Shown: in pieces, positions 41,039 through 50,107 of the stretch | Numbering within the stretch: the first letter of the stretch is position 1 | How the letters are laid out: every line of letters begins with the position of its first letter | Assembly: GCA_963644855.1 (NCBI GenBank) | Contig: CAVIQL010000003.1 | Span: 62,001 to 126,000 of the forward strand | DNA length: 64,000 nt | Source of the DNA: UBA6398 sp963644855 | GTDB taxonomy: Bacteria; Bacteroidota; Bacteroidia; Bacteroidales; Bacteroidaceae | Direction of reading: 5' to 3' | The notes under the pieces: model-generated | Told to the model about the DNA's origin: nothing | Seen by the model: only the letters and a program-made list of their open reading frames with translations | The model's database searches: none | Program-made: the position numbers and the translations under genes

Positions 41039-42061
41039 TTACTTGCTGTTTTCTTTATAATACTTAATCATCTTGGGCAAAACGTCCTCTACCGAACCAA
41101 GAATAACGTAGTCGGCAATTTTGTTAATCGGTGCATCGGGGTCTGTATTGATTGAAATTACTATACCGCTCTCTTTCATACCGGCCACGTGCTGTATTGC
41201 ACCCGAAATGCCGCATGCTATGTAAACTTTGGGGCGTACAGTAACACCGGTTTGCCCTATTTGTAAATCCGAAGCGCAGAAACCGGCGTCAACAGCAGCA
41301 CGACTGGCACCAACTTCTGCGTGAATTTCGTTGGCAAATTCGTAAAGCAATTTGAATCCGTCAGCACTTCCTACTCCGTATCCGCCGGCAACAATGATTG
41401 ATGCGCCTTTTAGATTGTTTTTAGCACGTTCAACGTGGCGCTCAATTACCTTTACAACATAATCTTCTGCCGGAACAAATTCGTCGGTATTCTCATAAAC
41501 CACCTCGCCCTTATAATTCTCGTCAAGGATTTCGGCTTTCATCACACCGCTACGCACTGTTGCCATTTGCGGACGATTTTCCGGATTAACGATAGTTGCT
41601 ACAATATTTCCGCCAAATGCAGGACGAATCTGGAACAACAGGTCTTTATAAGATTTACCGCTCTTCTTGTCATCGTAATCACCAATTTCCAAAGCTGTAC
41701 AATCAGCAGTAAGTCCGCTCTTAAGTGCTGAAGAAACGCGTGGACCAAGGTCGCGACCTATTACAGTTGCTCCCATTAGGCAGATTTGCGGTTGTTCGCG
41801 CTTGAAAAGGTTTACGAGAATTGAAGTATGCGGTTTCGAAGTGTAGGGATATAGTCCTTCGTGGTCGAACACATGGAGTATGTCCACGCCATAAGGCATA
41901 ACTTGTTTTTCAACCTGACCTTTTATTCCTGTACCGGCGCAGATTGCTTCCAATTTTACGCCGAGACGATTGGCGAGCTTGCGTCCTTTGGTAAGGAGTT
42001 CAAGGCTCACTTCTTCTACAGTAGTTTTTTCTATTTCGCAATATACAAATACGTTGTTCAT
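41039..42061 (-). CDS. etfA: Electron transfer flavoprotein alpha subunit
   Basis: A 340-residue EtfA. The N-terminal domain begins NNVFVYCEIE; the FAD-binding C-terminal domain shows GASIIVAGGYGVGS, DLQIGQTGVTVRPKVYIACGISGAIQHVAGM, and VISINTDPDAPINKIADYVIL, all diagnostic. It forms a heterodimer with EtfB and hands electrons from acyl-CoA dehydrogenase to a membrane quinone reductase or, in bifurcating forms, to other acceptors. It lies 31 bases upstream of the acyl-CoA dehydrogenase gene and 12 bases downstream of etfB: one operon etfB-etfA-acd. Confidence 0.95.
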   Translation of the reverse strand: MNNVFVYCEIEKTTVEEVSLELLTKGRKLANRLGVKLEAICAGTGIKGQVEKQVMPYGVDILHVFDHEGLYPYTSKPHTSILVNLFKREQPQICLMGATVIGRDLGPRVSSALKSGLTADCTALEIGDYDDKKSGKSYKDLLFQIRPAFGGNIVATIVNPENRPQMATVRSGVMKAEILDENYKGEVVYENTDEFVPAEDYVVKVIERHVERAKNNLKGASIIVAGGYGVGSADGFKLLYEFANEIHAEVGASRAAVDAGFCASDLQIGQTGVTVRPKVYIACGISGAIQHVAGMKESGIVISINTDPDAPINKIADYVILGSVEDVLPKMIKYYKENSK

Positions 42062-42073
42062 ATTGGTCTTTCT

Positions 42074-42949
42074 TTATCCTATGGTGTGGTTTGCGAGTAA
42101 TTCCTTAATAAGTCCGTCGATATCGTTGTCGGTTGCTCCGAGAGTTTTGCTTTCTTTTGCTTTGAACACGATATTCTGCACGGCTTTTACCTTGGTAGGT
42201 GAGCCAGCGAGTCCGCACTGTTGCAAATCGCCTTCTACATCAGCTACAGTCCACTGCGTGATGTTGAGATATGGTTTCTTTTCGTATTCCTCTGCATAGG
42301 GCAGTTCGCCGTTTGCGGGACGTTCGATTGGAGTCATTGCGCGTTTGTATTTCATCACGAGCTTTGCGTTTCTCGGGCGGCAGGGTGCTGCGTCTCCGTT
42401 AACCGTAAGCATGATGGGCAGTGGGGCTTTCACGAGTTCTGTTCCGCCGTCTATATGGCGTGTTACCGTGATTTCCTTACCGTCGCAAGCGTTGATTTCG
42501 TTTACATATGTGATTTGGTTGAGACCAAGTTTCTCTGCAACTTGCGGGCCAACCTGTGCGGTGTCGCCATCAATTGCTTGGCGGCCGCCAATAATAAGAT
42601 CGCAATCGCCTATCTTGCGTATTGCCATTGAGAGGGCGTATGAAGTTGCCAGGGTGTCAGCTCCTGCGAAGGCTCTGTCGGTAAGAAGCACACCGCCATC
42701 GGCTCCGCGATAGAGAGATTCGCGTATCACTTCGGTAGCACGCGGAGGTCCCATGGTTACAATGGTGATTGTTGTACCAGGGTTTTGGTCTTTCAAGCGC
42801 AAGGCTTGTTCGAGCGCGTTGAGATCTTCGGGATTGAAGATTGCAGGCAACGCGGCGCGGTTGACTGTCCCTTCGGGAGTCATTGCGTCCTTACCCACAT
42901 TTCGCGTGTCGGGCACTTGCTTGGCAAGTACTACTATTTTCAAACTCAT
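42074..42949 (-). CDS. etfB: Electron transfer flavoprotein beta subunit
   Basis: A 291-residue EtfB, beginning MSLKIVVLAKQVPDTRNVG and containing NPEDLNALEQALRL, ITIVTMGPPRATEVIRESL, LIIGGRQAIDGDTAQVGPQ and the AMP-binding loop, all family hallmarks. It binds AMP or, in bifurcating members, a second FAD. It pairs with EtfA. The start at 42949 gives the canonical N-terminus; a longer in-frame start at 42976 adds nine residues. The promoter overlaps the 3' end of the NUDIX gene. Confidence 0.94.
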   Translation of the reverse strand: MSLKIVVLAKQVPDTRNVGKDAMTPEGTVNRAALPAIFNPEDLNALEQALRLKDQNPGTTITIVTMGPPRATEVIRESLYRGADGGVLLTDRAFAGADTLATSYALSMAIRKIGDCDLIIGGRQAIDGDTAQVGPQVAEKLGLNQITYVNEINACDGKEITVTRHIDGGTELVKAPLPIMLTVNGDAAPCRPRNAKLVMKYKRAMTPIERPANGELPYAEEYEKKPYLNITQWTVADVEGDLQQCGLAGSPTKVKAVQNIVFKAKESKTLGATDNDIDGLIKELLANHTIG

Positions 42950-42986
42950 AATACTAATTTTGTTATTTTCGTTCACTTACAATTTG

Positions 42987-43017
42987 CAAAGGTACTTATT
43001 TTCTTGTTATAAACAAC
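42987..43017 (-). promoter_or_regulatory. Promoter of etfB-etfA-acd operon
   Basis: TACCTTTG (42987-42994) with GTTG (43014-43017) 19 bases upstream on the minus strand. The -33 box lies within the last codons of the NUDIX gene. Confidence 0.6.
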
Positions 43018-43543
43018 TTTTCGGGGCGTATTTTGAAAGCATGTCGTTTTCACAGAGACGTTTGTATTCGCTCTCAAAATTGGGTGTGAACACGTCTTTT
43101 CCTGTGAGCGATTTGATTTCTTCGGGAGTGAAAAACTTGCCGCCGGCTGTTTCGGCGCTTGGGGTTATTTCTCCGTTGTATATAGTGGCGAATACGTTTA
43201 CGAGTTCGCGTTCGCGGGGGCATTCAAACACGTATCGGGTGAGGAATTCGGGGGTGAAATCGGTTATTCCGAGTTCTTCGCGCACTTCGCGGCGCAATGC
43301 GTCGGCTATTTCTTCGCCATAATCCACGTGTCCTCCCACGGCGGTGTCCCATTTGCCGGGCTGAATGTCTTTCCACCGCGGACGAAGTTGCAGATATAGT
43401 TTTCCTTCGCTATTGAATACGTGAAGATGTACTACGGGGTGCAATGGGCGTTTTTCGCCATGGCACTCGCCGCGCGTAGCACTGCCCACTACTTTGCCGT
43501 CGGGCGTTACGATGGGCAGGAGTTCGTTTTGATTGTCGCGCAT
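43007..43543 (-). CDS. NUDIX hydrolase
   Basis: A 178-residue NUDIX protein. The NUDIX box occupies 71-93, matching G-x5-E-x7-REUxEExGU with G71, E77, R85, E86, E89 and E90. The region before it, HPVVHLHVFNSEGKLYLQLR (35-54), resembles isopentenyl-diphosphate isomerase-like NUDIX proteins (Yfcd type). It hydrolyses a nucleoside diphosphate linked to something; substrate unknown. Its stop lies 57 bases before the etfB start on the same strand, so it may read into the etf operon, but a promoter is present between. The upstream gap to queA holds a palindrome array and terminator. Confidence 0.87.
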   Translation of the reverse strand: MRDNQNELLPIVTPDGKVVGSATRGECHGEKRPLHPVVHLHVFNSEGKLYLQLRPRWKDIQPGKWDTAVGGHVDYGEEIADALRREVREELGITDFTPEFLTRYVFECPRERELVNVFATIYNGEITPSAETAGGKFFTPEEIKSLTGKDVFTPNFESEYKRLCENDMLSKYAPKSCL

Positions 43544-43615
43544 ATCTTATTTTCTATTATTTTTTCTATTTACATTATCCTTTCATTCTCAAATAGTTGC
43601 ATCATGCTCCTTTTT

Positions 43616-43695
43616 CATCAAAACGATATCCGATATTATTTAAAAAACAAGCCATATTGTTTAAAAAATATCCGATATTATTTTTACGAAAACCC
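43616..43695. repeat. 21-bp phased palindrome array, copy 12
   Basis: Units GATATCCGATATT, AACAAGCCATATT, AATATCCGATATT with 8-base linkers. The middle unit has the variant AAGCCATAT core also seen in copy 1. Right flank ATTTTTACGAAA; left flank degenerate. Confidence 0.85.
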
Positions 43696-43783
43696 TTATT
43701 GTTTTTCCACTCCTTGTTGCATGTCCCCACAATGGGCATTTTGCAGCATTATCATAGGGAGGTGGAAGGGGTGGAAATGGTTA

Positions 43784-43817
43784 CAAAAAATCCCGCCGGC
43801 ATATTGCCGCGCGGGAT
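43784..43817 (-). terminator. queA intrinsic terminator
   Basis: Stem ATCCCGC / GCGGGAT with a GCCG/CGGC inner pair across 43789-43817, followed on the minus strand by a run of six T (43784-43790). Confidence 0.75.
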
Positions 43818-43826
43818 AGTTGTTGT

Positions 43827-45050
43827 TTATGGAACAAGCAGCGAACTGTCGCCATAGCTTAGGAAGCGGTAGTTGCTGTCAAGGGCATGACGATATATTT
43901 TGCGCCAATTGTCGCCCACCAAAGCCGATACCAGCAACAACAATGTGCTCTTGGGTTGGTGGAAATTGGTTATTATGGCTTTTACCACGTGGTATTTATA
44001 TCCCGGAGCTATTATAATCTGCGTATTTGTTGTGAGTGTGTGCAGATTGTTGCGTTCCAAATAGTCTACAATGTTTTGCAGAGCCTCAACAGTGGTCAAA
44101 GGTTTTTCGCCACTGCTTGCATATTCGTAGGGATACCACTGTCTCACCCATATTTCGCTTTCGTCGGCTTCGGGGTTCTTTCCTATCATCACGCCTATAT
44201 AATATAGGCTTTCGAGAGTGCGCACCGATGTTGTTCCAACGGCTATGCACTGCCCGCCATGGGCTATGAGTTTTTCAATGCTTGCACGTTTCACGCTGAT
44301 AAACTCATGATGCATCACATGTTGCGCTATGGTTTCGGTTTTAACAGGCTTGAAAGTTCCCGCACCCACATGCAGAGTGATTTCGTCGCGCACCACTCCG
44401 CCGTTGTCCAATGCTTCGAGCACACGGGGCGTGAAGTGCAACCCGGCAGTGGGAGCTGCCACCGAACCTTTTATTTTGGAGTAAACGGTTTGATATGTGG
44501 TTAAATCGCTCTGCTCTGTTTCGCGATTCAAATAGGGAGGTATGGGCAATTCGCCGGCTGCTTCGAGAATTTCGGCAAATGTTATTCCGTCTCCACCCCA
44601 CGAAAATTCCACCACATCGTGGGCGGCATCTTTCACACGGGCTTTCAGTTCCACATTCTCGCCTTTCACATTCAGCGTGCGGCACAAGTTTCCTTCTTTC
44701 CACTTCTTGCGGTTGCCAATGAGGCATATCCATTCGCAACTGTCGGTTGCTTGAAACATTTGCTCGTAGTCGCGCGGAAATTCGGGCTCCAAACAAAAAA
44801 CTTCAATCAGCGCTCCAGTTTCCTTATAGAAATGTAAACGCGCACGTATCACTCGTGTGTTGTTGAAAACCAGGAGTTCGCCCGCTTTTATATGCTCGGG
44901 GAGGTTATAAAAATGGTCGTCAGAAATTTCGCCGTGCTTATAAACCAAAAGTTTTGAGGTATCGCGTTCCTTTACCGGATATTTGGCTATTCGTTCATCG
45001 GGCAAAGGGTAATCGTATTCCTCTATTTTTATATTGCGTGGGTCTGTCAT
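43827..45050 (-). CDS. queA: tRNA preQ1(34) S-adenosylmethionine ribosyltransferase-isomerase
   Basis: A 407-residue QueA, which adds the cyclopentyl-epoxide precursor to preQ1 in tRNA to form epoxyqueuosine. Landmarks: PLPDERIAKYPV, NNTRVIRARL, SVAAPTAGLHFT, HVGAGTFKPV, and FHQPKSTLLLLVSA. It is longer than the roughly 350-residue E. coli enzyme; the extra length is in the GNRKKWKEGN and EADESEIW insertions typical of Bacteroidota. A -7 box and a strong terminator bracket it as a single-gene unit. Confidence 0.94.
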   Translation of the reverse strand: MTDPRNIKIEEYDYPLPDERIAKYPVKERDTSKLLVYKHGEISDDHFYNLPEHIKAGELLVFNNTRVIRARLHFYKETGALIEVFCLEPEFPRDYEQMFQATDSCEWICLIGNRKKWKEGNLCRTLNVKGENVELKARVKDAAHDVVEFSWGGDGITFAEILEAAGELPIPPYLNRETEQSDLTTYQTVYSKIKGSVAAPTAGLHFTPRVLEALDNGGVVRDEITLHVGAGTFKPVKTETIAQHVMHHEFISVKRASIEKLIAHGGQCIAVGTTSVRTLESLYYIGVMIGKNPEADESEIWVRQWYPYEYASSGEKPLTTVEALQNIVDYLERNNLHTLTTNTQIIIAPGYKYHVVKAIITNFHQPKSTLLLLVSALVGDNWRKIYRHALDSNYRFLSYGDSSLLVP

Positions 45051-45069
45051 CTTATTATATTTGCGACTG

Positions 45070-45077
45070 CAAAATTA
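45070..45077 (-). promoter_or_regulatory. -7 box of queA
   Basis: TAATTTTG on the minus strand, 19 bases before the ATG. Confidence 0.5.
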
Positions 45078-45210
45078 GCGATTGTTTTTAGATTGAGAAG
45101 CGACCCTTTAAGCATAAACCATATTGGTTGTGCCAAAACGCACGCGCATTATGGTTTCAACCGCAATGGTTGAACGTTTTTCAACGGCTGATACGTTTGT
45201 GCGAAACGGG

Positions 45211-48200
45211 TTATTGTTTTTTCGCTTTCTGCTTTGCCGCCTCGGCATCTCGCTTTGCTTTTGCAATTATCGAGTCCTTTACAGCCTCGCGTTCTTTTAG
45301 AGTGAGTTTTTTGGCGGTAGTTTTTGTTGTACTTGCCTTGGTTTCGGTATTCTTTGCAGCGGTAGAGGCAGTTTTGGCGGAGGTAGAGGCAGCCTTTGCG
45401 GTAGCAGCCGTTTTTCTCACAGTGGTTTTCACGCTGCTCGACTTGGCGTTTTTAGTTTTAGCCGCCGCAAGCTTTGCTTTCTCCTTTTCAAGTTTCGCTT
45501 TCTCTTTTGCAGCCTTGGCCTTAGCCTTTGCAGCCGCCTTTGCTTTTTTCTTGGCGAGTTTCAACGAGTCGGCTTTTGCCTTTTGTTCTGCCTTGAGTTT
45601 TGCCTTAGCCGCCTTGGCAGCAGCTTTTGTCGAATCTTTTTCCGCCTTGCTCATCTTGACGGCAGGCGATGCGTTCTTTGAAGCCACATCATCGGTTTTT
45701 GCCGAAGTTTTGGGCTGTTTGGTTGCTTTCACATCGGTTTTCGTTCCACTCTTGACGGCATCGTTTTTCTTCTGTGCGGCTTGTTGTTGAGCGGACGCGG
45801 CTTGGGCAGCCGATTCTTTCACGGCAGCTTTTTTAATAGAGTCGGCCTTGGCGCGCGCAGCTTTGAGGGAATCCGCCTTTTGTTTGACTGCTTTCAGAGA
45901 ATCGACTTTTGCCTTTGCAGCCTTTGCCGAATCTTCTTTGGCTTCCACCGCTTTTGCAGAATATACCACCGTTTGGGTTGAAGTTTTCTTTACGCTGTCG
46001 GTCTTTTGTTTGACTTCGTTTTTACGAGATGCGTTGTCCTTTAAATTAGATGCGGCGGAATTCGAATTAGACGCAGCAGAATTTAAATTAGAAGCCTTGG
46101 GATTTTTCTCTTTTACCGACACATTTTTTGCACTCTCGTTTTTGTTGGTTTCTACCTTGGCGGTATCGGAATTTGCAACCGCTTTTTTCGTTTTCTCAGC
46201 CTCGGCGGTTGTCTGTTGTGCCTTGGCGGCAGCCGATTGTGCATTAGCGGTTGCAGGTTGCCTTTTGGTGGTATCTTGTTGCGCCTTGTTGTCCGCAGCC
46301 TTCACCGCCTTGGTTTCAGTTGCAGCCTTTGCGTTTGTTGCATCTAGCTTCTTGGTTGTAACAGCAGGCTTTTTGTCGGTTTGTTTCACCGTATCTTTTT
46401 TCGCCGGCAGAGGTTTACCATCAGCAGCAGCCGCCTCGGCAGGCGTAGGTATGTATACTTTTACCACAGGTTCGGTTTTGCCTTTTTTGTCTGCCTTATT
46501 GTTACCGAGCAAAGCCTTGCTGTCGATATTTCCTTTGTCGTCAAACAATCCGTATGTAGTCTTCAACACCCGGAATTCAGTTCTGCGATTGAGCGCATTG
46601 CACGTATCTTGTTCGCTTTCCTTTAACTTTTTGATAAAAGCCTCGGTGAGTGTGTCGCCCTCGTGAAGGAATTTATACGAAGTGGCAAGGCGTTTGGTTG
46701 CAACCTTAGGGCGTAATTTTCCATAACCTACAGCTGTGAGCCGCGCGGCATCTATTCCGTGCTCCGTAAGATACTCCACCACCGATTCGGCACGATGTTG
46801 CGACAATTTGCGGTTGTATAATTCGTTGCCGCGGTAGTCGCAATGCGAACTAAGCTCTATTGTGATATTTGCATTGTCTTTGAGCAACTGAGCAAGTTTG
46901 TCGAGCGCCTGACGAGAGTCGTCGGTGAGTTTTGCACTGTTGAATTCATAAAAAACATTCCTTACAAGCACCGGAGAATTGACCGAGGGAAGCGGAAAAT
47001 AAACCGTGTCGCAAGTAGATACGTCAGAAGAATCCACAGTAACTTCCTGCTTGTAATTCAAAAAGCCATCACACGTGGCAAGAAGCACATATTTTACTCC
47101 GGGCTTGATAACTTGTTCAAAACTACCGTCGCTCCTCACACCAAATTTAAGGTTTGTGCCGTCGTTTCCTATCATATACACCGTAGATTGCGGCAGTTCA
47201 TAACCATCTTGTTCGAAAACCCAACCGGTTACCGTTTGAACAATTTCAGGTCGTTCGAAACTAAAAATATGATCCCAACCGCGACCGTTTTTTCTGTTGC
47301 TGCTAAAAAAACCACGGTTGTAAACTCCCTCAAAAGTCATTCCGAAATCATCGCCCGAAGAGTTGACCGGCGAAGGAAGTATCTCTACGCGCCATTTATT
47401 GTTTATCGTATCAGGGTGCGCACAGTAAATATCAAGGCCTCCCATTCCGGGATGTCCGTTTGAGGAAAAGTATAAATCACCATTGAAGCGGAATGTTGGA
47501 AATTCTTCGTCGCCTGGTGTATTTACGGGTTCGCCAAGATTTTCAGGCACGCCCATTCCGTGAGAGTCGAGTTGAACTCTCCAAATATCCAGTCCGCCTA
47601 TTCCGCCCGGCATATCAGATACAAAATAAAGCCATTTGCCATCGGGAGAAACTGCGGGGTGAGCATAAGACGAAAGAGTGTCGGCAGAAATTTCTACCTT
47701 CTGTGGTTTACTCCAAGTTGCGTCGGAACGTGTAGAAGAATAGATTTCTGCATAACGGGGATACTCTGGATCTACGCTACAATAGGTAAAATATAAAGTT
47801 TGTCCGTCGGGAGATATTGCTGGTGCGCCTTCGTCGAAAGCTGTATTGACATTTCCTTGCAACGATTCCACGGGTTTCCATTTTCCTTTATCGTCTTTTG
47901 AGGTATAGAACAGGTCTCCGTTTTTCATTCCCGTTATTCCGCTGTCGTCATCTCCGGTAGCTTGCGGCCGGGTTGAGGTAAAAATGAGCTGATCGTATTT
48001 TTCGCCGAACAACACAGGGCAATAATCTGCGCGACGTGAGGCAAAAAGTGGCACGGCATGCACAGAATAGTTTGAACCTTCGGCTTTCATTTTCGGTCCG
48101 AGGGTACAAGATTCAATTCCGGCTTTTGTGCGTTGGTCGTCGGGCTTTATATTTTGATAGAGTTCGTAGTTTTTTCGTGCTTCCTTGTAGTTTCCTTGCA

Positions 48201-48528
48201 TTCTTTGTGTTTCGGCGAGCCAGAAGTACGTTGTGGTATCGACGTAGTTGTATCTTACGGCATTGCGATATGCTCCTTCGGCTTTTGACGTGGAGTTTAT
48301 TCGTCGGTAACACTCTCCCATTAGAAAGGCTCTCTGTCCTCTTGCCTCCTTGTCGGCACGTGGTGTGGTGGAATAGGCTGTTTTGTATTCTGCTGCCGCG
48401 TCAAAATATTCTCCGTGAGAGAAAAACATATCGCCTTTCTTGTGATGTTTTTCGGGTGTGCTACACGACGCCGCGAATATCAGCATTGCGGCGAGCATAC
48501 TATATATATATGGTATGGAGCGTTTCAT
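45211..48528 (-). CDS. PorE-like OmpA lipoprotein with long Lys/Ala-rich tail
   Basis: A 1105-residue outer-membrane lipoprotein. Lipobox FAASC (C22). TPR-like helices 30-160; a beta-propeller of PD40 repeats about 175-440 (GAPAISPDGQTLYFTY, AHPAVSPDGKWLYFVS, GMGGLDIYCA); a carboxypeptidase-regulatory-like domain about 445-510; an OmpA peptidoglycan-binding domain 525-658 (SSHCDYRGNELYNRKLS). This order matches PorE of the type IX secretion system, but it also occurs in gut Bacteroidales without that system. Unusual is the extra C-terminal 440-residue tail, almost all Lys, Ala, Ser and Thr (KAKAAAKAKAKAAKEKAKLE), recalling TolA or histone H1. Its residues 806-829 are encoded by 21-bp repeats of module B. 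ATG 48528 starts the signal peptide. Confidence 0.88.
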   Translation of the reverse strand: MKRSIPYIYSMLAAMLIFAASCSTPEKHHKKGDMFFSHGEYFDAAAEYKTAYSTTPRADKEARGQRAFLMGECYRRINSTSKAEGAYRNAVRYNYVDTTTYFWLAETQRMQGNYKEARKNYELYQNIKPDDQRTKAGIESCTLGPKMKAEGSNYSVHAVPLFASRRADYCPVLFGEKYDQLIFTSTRPQATGDDDSGITGMKNGDLFYTSKDDKGKWKPVESLQGNVNTAFDEGAPAISPDGQTLYFTYCSVDPEYPRYAEIYSSTRSDATWSKPQKVEISADTLSSYAHPAVSPDGKWLYFVSDMPGGIGGLDIWRVQLDSHGMGVPENLGEPVNTPGDEEFPTFRFNGDLYFSSNGHPGMGGLDIYCAHPDTINNKWRVEILPSPVNSSGDDFGMTFEGVYNRGFFSSNRKNGRGWDHIFSFERPEIVQTVTGWVFEQDGYELPQSTVYMIGNDGTNLKFGVRSDGSFEQVIKPGVKYVLLATCDGFLNYKQEVTVDSSDVSTCDTVYFPLPSVNSPVLVRNVFYEFNSAKLTDDSRQALDKLAQLLKDNANITIELSSHCDYRGNELYNRKLSQHRAESVVEYLTEHGIDAARLTAVGYGKLRPKVATKRLATSYKFLHEGDTLTEAFIKKLKESEQDTCNALNRRTEFRVLKTTYGLFDDKGNIDSKALLGNNKADKKGKTEPVVKVYIPTPAEAAAADGKPLPAKKDTVKQTDKKPAVTTKKLDATNAKAATETKAVKAADNKAQQDTTKRQPATANAQSAAAKAQQTTAEAEKTKKAVANSDTAKVETNKNESAKNVSVKEKNPKASNLNSAASNSNSAASNLKDNASRKNEVKQKTDSVKKTSTQTVVYSAKAVEAKEDSAKAAKAKVDSLKAVKQKADSLKAARAKADSIKKAAVKESAAQAASAQQQAAQKKNDAVKSGTKTDVKATKQPKTSAKTDDVASKNASPAVKMSKAEKDSTKAAAKAAKAKLKAEQKAKADSLKLAKKKAKAAAKAKAKAAKEKAKLEKEKAKLAAAKTKNAKSSSVKTTVRKTAATAKAASTSAKTASTAAKNTETKASTTKTTAKKLTLKEREAVKDSIIAKAKRDAEAAKQKAKKQ
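46038..46108. repeat. Module B repeats inside a coding sequence
   Basis: Three 21-bp units at about 46040-46060, 46061-46081 and 46082-46102, the first and last beginning TTAAATTAGA, then TGCGGCGGAA and AGCCTTGGGA. The last matches the intergenic copy near 39049-39072 at 25 of 27 positions by eye, and the first matches that at 55368-55386. They read in frame in the PorE-like gene as SNLNSAA and SNSNSAA heptads. Confidence 0.72.
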
Positions 48529-48630
48529 TCGAAAAGTTGCGCGGCGTTTGTGCGGCACAGTCTATATTATTTTATATAACTCCTACGGCTTGGATTTATT
48601 GTGTTTTATGGTAAAAAACAAACGAGGTGG

Positions 48631-48718
48631 TTTTTCGTTTTTCTAATGTCGGATATTATTAAAAAAATGTCCGATATCGTTTAAAAAATATCGGACATTA
48701 TTTTTGCCATATCGGACG
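48631..48718. repeat. 21-bp phased palindrome array, copy 13
   Basis: Units AATGTCGGATATT, AATGTCCGATATC, AATATCGGACATT. Flanks TTTCGTTTTTCT and ATTTTTGCCATA. It lies between the nhaD stop and the PorE-like gene start on the minus strand; the array ends about 20 bases from the nhaD stop. Confidence 0.87.
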
Positions 48719-48740
48719 TTATGTAAATGGTATGGTTTTC

Positions 48741-50087
48741 TTAAAAAACGAAGCTCTTTATCAGCCAATAACATATTATTCCCACAAGATAGCCAACGAA
48801 TGCTATCCAGCTCACATGCTTCATATACCAGCCGAAAGTGATTTTCTCCAATCCCATTACCACTACGCCTGCCGCGCTTCCGATTATTAGAATGCTTCCG
48901 CCTACTCCTGCGCAATATGCAAGCAGTTGCCAGAAAATTCCATCGGTAGCGAAATCGCCGACGGGGGCTATTGGATACATTCCCATGCAGCCTGCCACGA
49001 GGGGAACGTTGTCTATCACCGAGGAAAGCACGCCTATTATGCCGTTGACTACATAATGATTGCCGTTGAACGTGGTGTTGAGCGTAGAACCGAGCATTGA
49101 CAACACGCCTACTTCTTCAAGACAAGCCACAGCCATAAGTATGCCGAGGAAAAAGAGAATTGTGGTTATATCTATGCGCGACAGGAGTTTTGAAACTCTT
49201 TTGCCCATGCCACCGTTCTCTTCTTTTTTGCTAAGATTGCGATAGAATATTTCGGTTACCGTCCACAATACTCCCAATACCAGCAATACGCCAACAAAAG
49301 GTGGGAGATGGGTGATGGTTTTGAAGATTGGCACAAAAATCAAGCCGCCTACTCCGATAAAGAATACGGCTTTGCGCTGCGCGCTACTGAAATCGCCCGC
49401 AGAAGTTTCCGCAGTGTTTTCCGCATTTGCCGCAACGAGTTGCCCTTTGAGCATTGTCTGCATTATAAGTCCCGGTATCACCAACGCCACAACCGATGGC
49501 ACAAGAATTTCAGAGATTACTCCCGCTGCCGAAATCATTCCTGCGTTCCACAACATAATTGTTGTTACGTCGCCAATGGGCGAAAAAGCTCCGCCGGCGT
49601 TTGCCGCAATAATCACAAGCGAAGCATAGACAATTCTGTCCTTATGGTCGCTCACAAGTTTGCGCAAAATCATAATCATAACAATCGAAGTGGTGAGGTT
49701 GTCGAGTATCGCTGAAAGAAAGAACGTCATAAACGCAATTCTCCACAACAATGCGCGTTTCGACTTGGTATGCATCACGTTCTTTACCCAATTGAATCCG
49801 CCGTTTTGGTCAACCACTTCCACCACAGTCATTGCGCCCATGAGGAAAAACAATGTTGTGGCTGTGCTGCCAAGATGTCGCTCAATGATTCCGCTTACCG
49901 TTTGTGCAATTTGGTCGTGCGACGCAACAGAAACGTATTGTCCGGGATCGATCATGTATATCGTCCAAACGGCAACAAACATCAGCAATGCCACGGGGGC
50001 TTTGTTTACCTTGGTAACGCTTTCGAGGGCTATGAAAAGGTAGCCCATTACGAAAACGACAACTATCAACGCGGTAAGACTTGTCAT
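48741..50087 (-). CDS. nhaD: Na+/H+ antiporter, NhaD type
   Basis: A 448-residue inner-membrane protein with about twelve transmembrane segments of the ion-transporter superfamily. Recognisable NhaD stretches are GATMTVVEVVDQNGGF-like GAMTVVEVVDQNGGFNWV, SAILDNLTTSIVMIMILRKL, NAGGAFSPIGDVTTIMLW, and SSVIDNVPLVAGCMGMYP, the paired hairpin motifs of both halves. It expels sodium in exchange for protons. Preceded 20 bases upstream by the GH43 gene stop, so possibly co-transcribed with that gene though unrelated in function. Confidence 0.93.
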   Translation of the reverse strand: MTSLTALIVVVFVMGYLFIALESVTKVNKAPVALLMFVAVWTIYMIDPGQYVSVASHDQIAQTVSGIIERHLGSTATTLFFLMGAMTVVEVVDQNGGFNWVKNVMHTKSKRALLWRIAFMTFFLSAILDNLTTSIVMIMILRKLVSDHKDRIVYASLVIIAANAGGAFSPIGDVTTIMLWNAGMISAAGVISEILVPSVVALVIPGLIMQTMLKGQLVAANAENTAETSAGDFSSAQRKAVFFIGVGGLIFVPIFKTITHLPPFVGVLLVLGVLWTVTEIFYRNLSKKEENGGMGKRVSKLLSRIDITTILFFLGILMAVACLEEVGVLSMLGSTLNTTFNGNHYVVNGIIGVLSSVIDNVPLVAGCMGMYPIAPVGDFATDGIFWQLLAYCAGVGGSILIIGSAAGVVVMGLEKITFGWYMKHVSWIAFVGYLVGIICYWLIKSFVF

Positions 50088-50107
50088 ATTTTTATCCTAT
50101 TATGTAA

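Noticed and set aside
45158..45176. Hairpin TTCAACC/GGTTGAA after the PorE-like gene
   Set aside because: Seven-bp stem with no T run on the minus strand; too weak to call a terminator.
45128..46666. Long plus-strand frames (220 and 272 residues) rich in Ala, Phe and Ser opposite the PorE-like gene
   Set aside because: Antisense shadows of the Lys/Ala-rich tail; low-complexity composition, no promoter or family motif.
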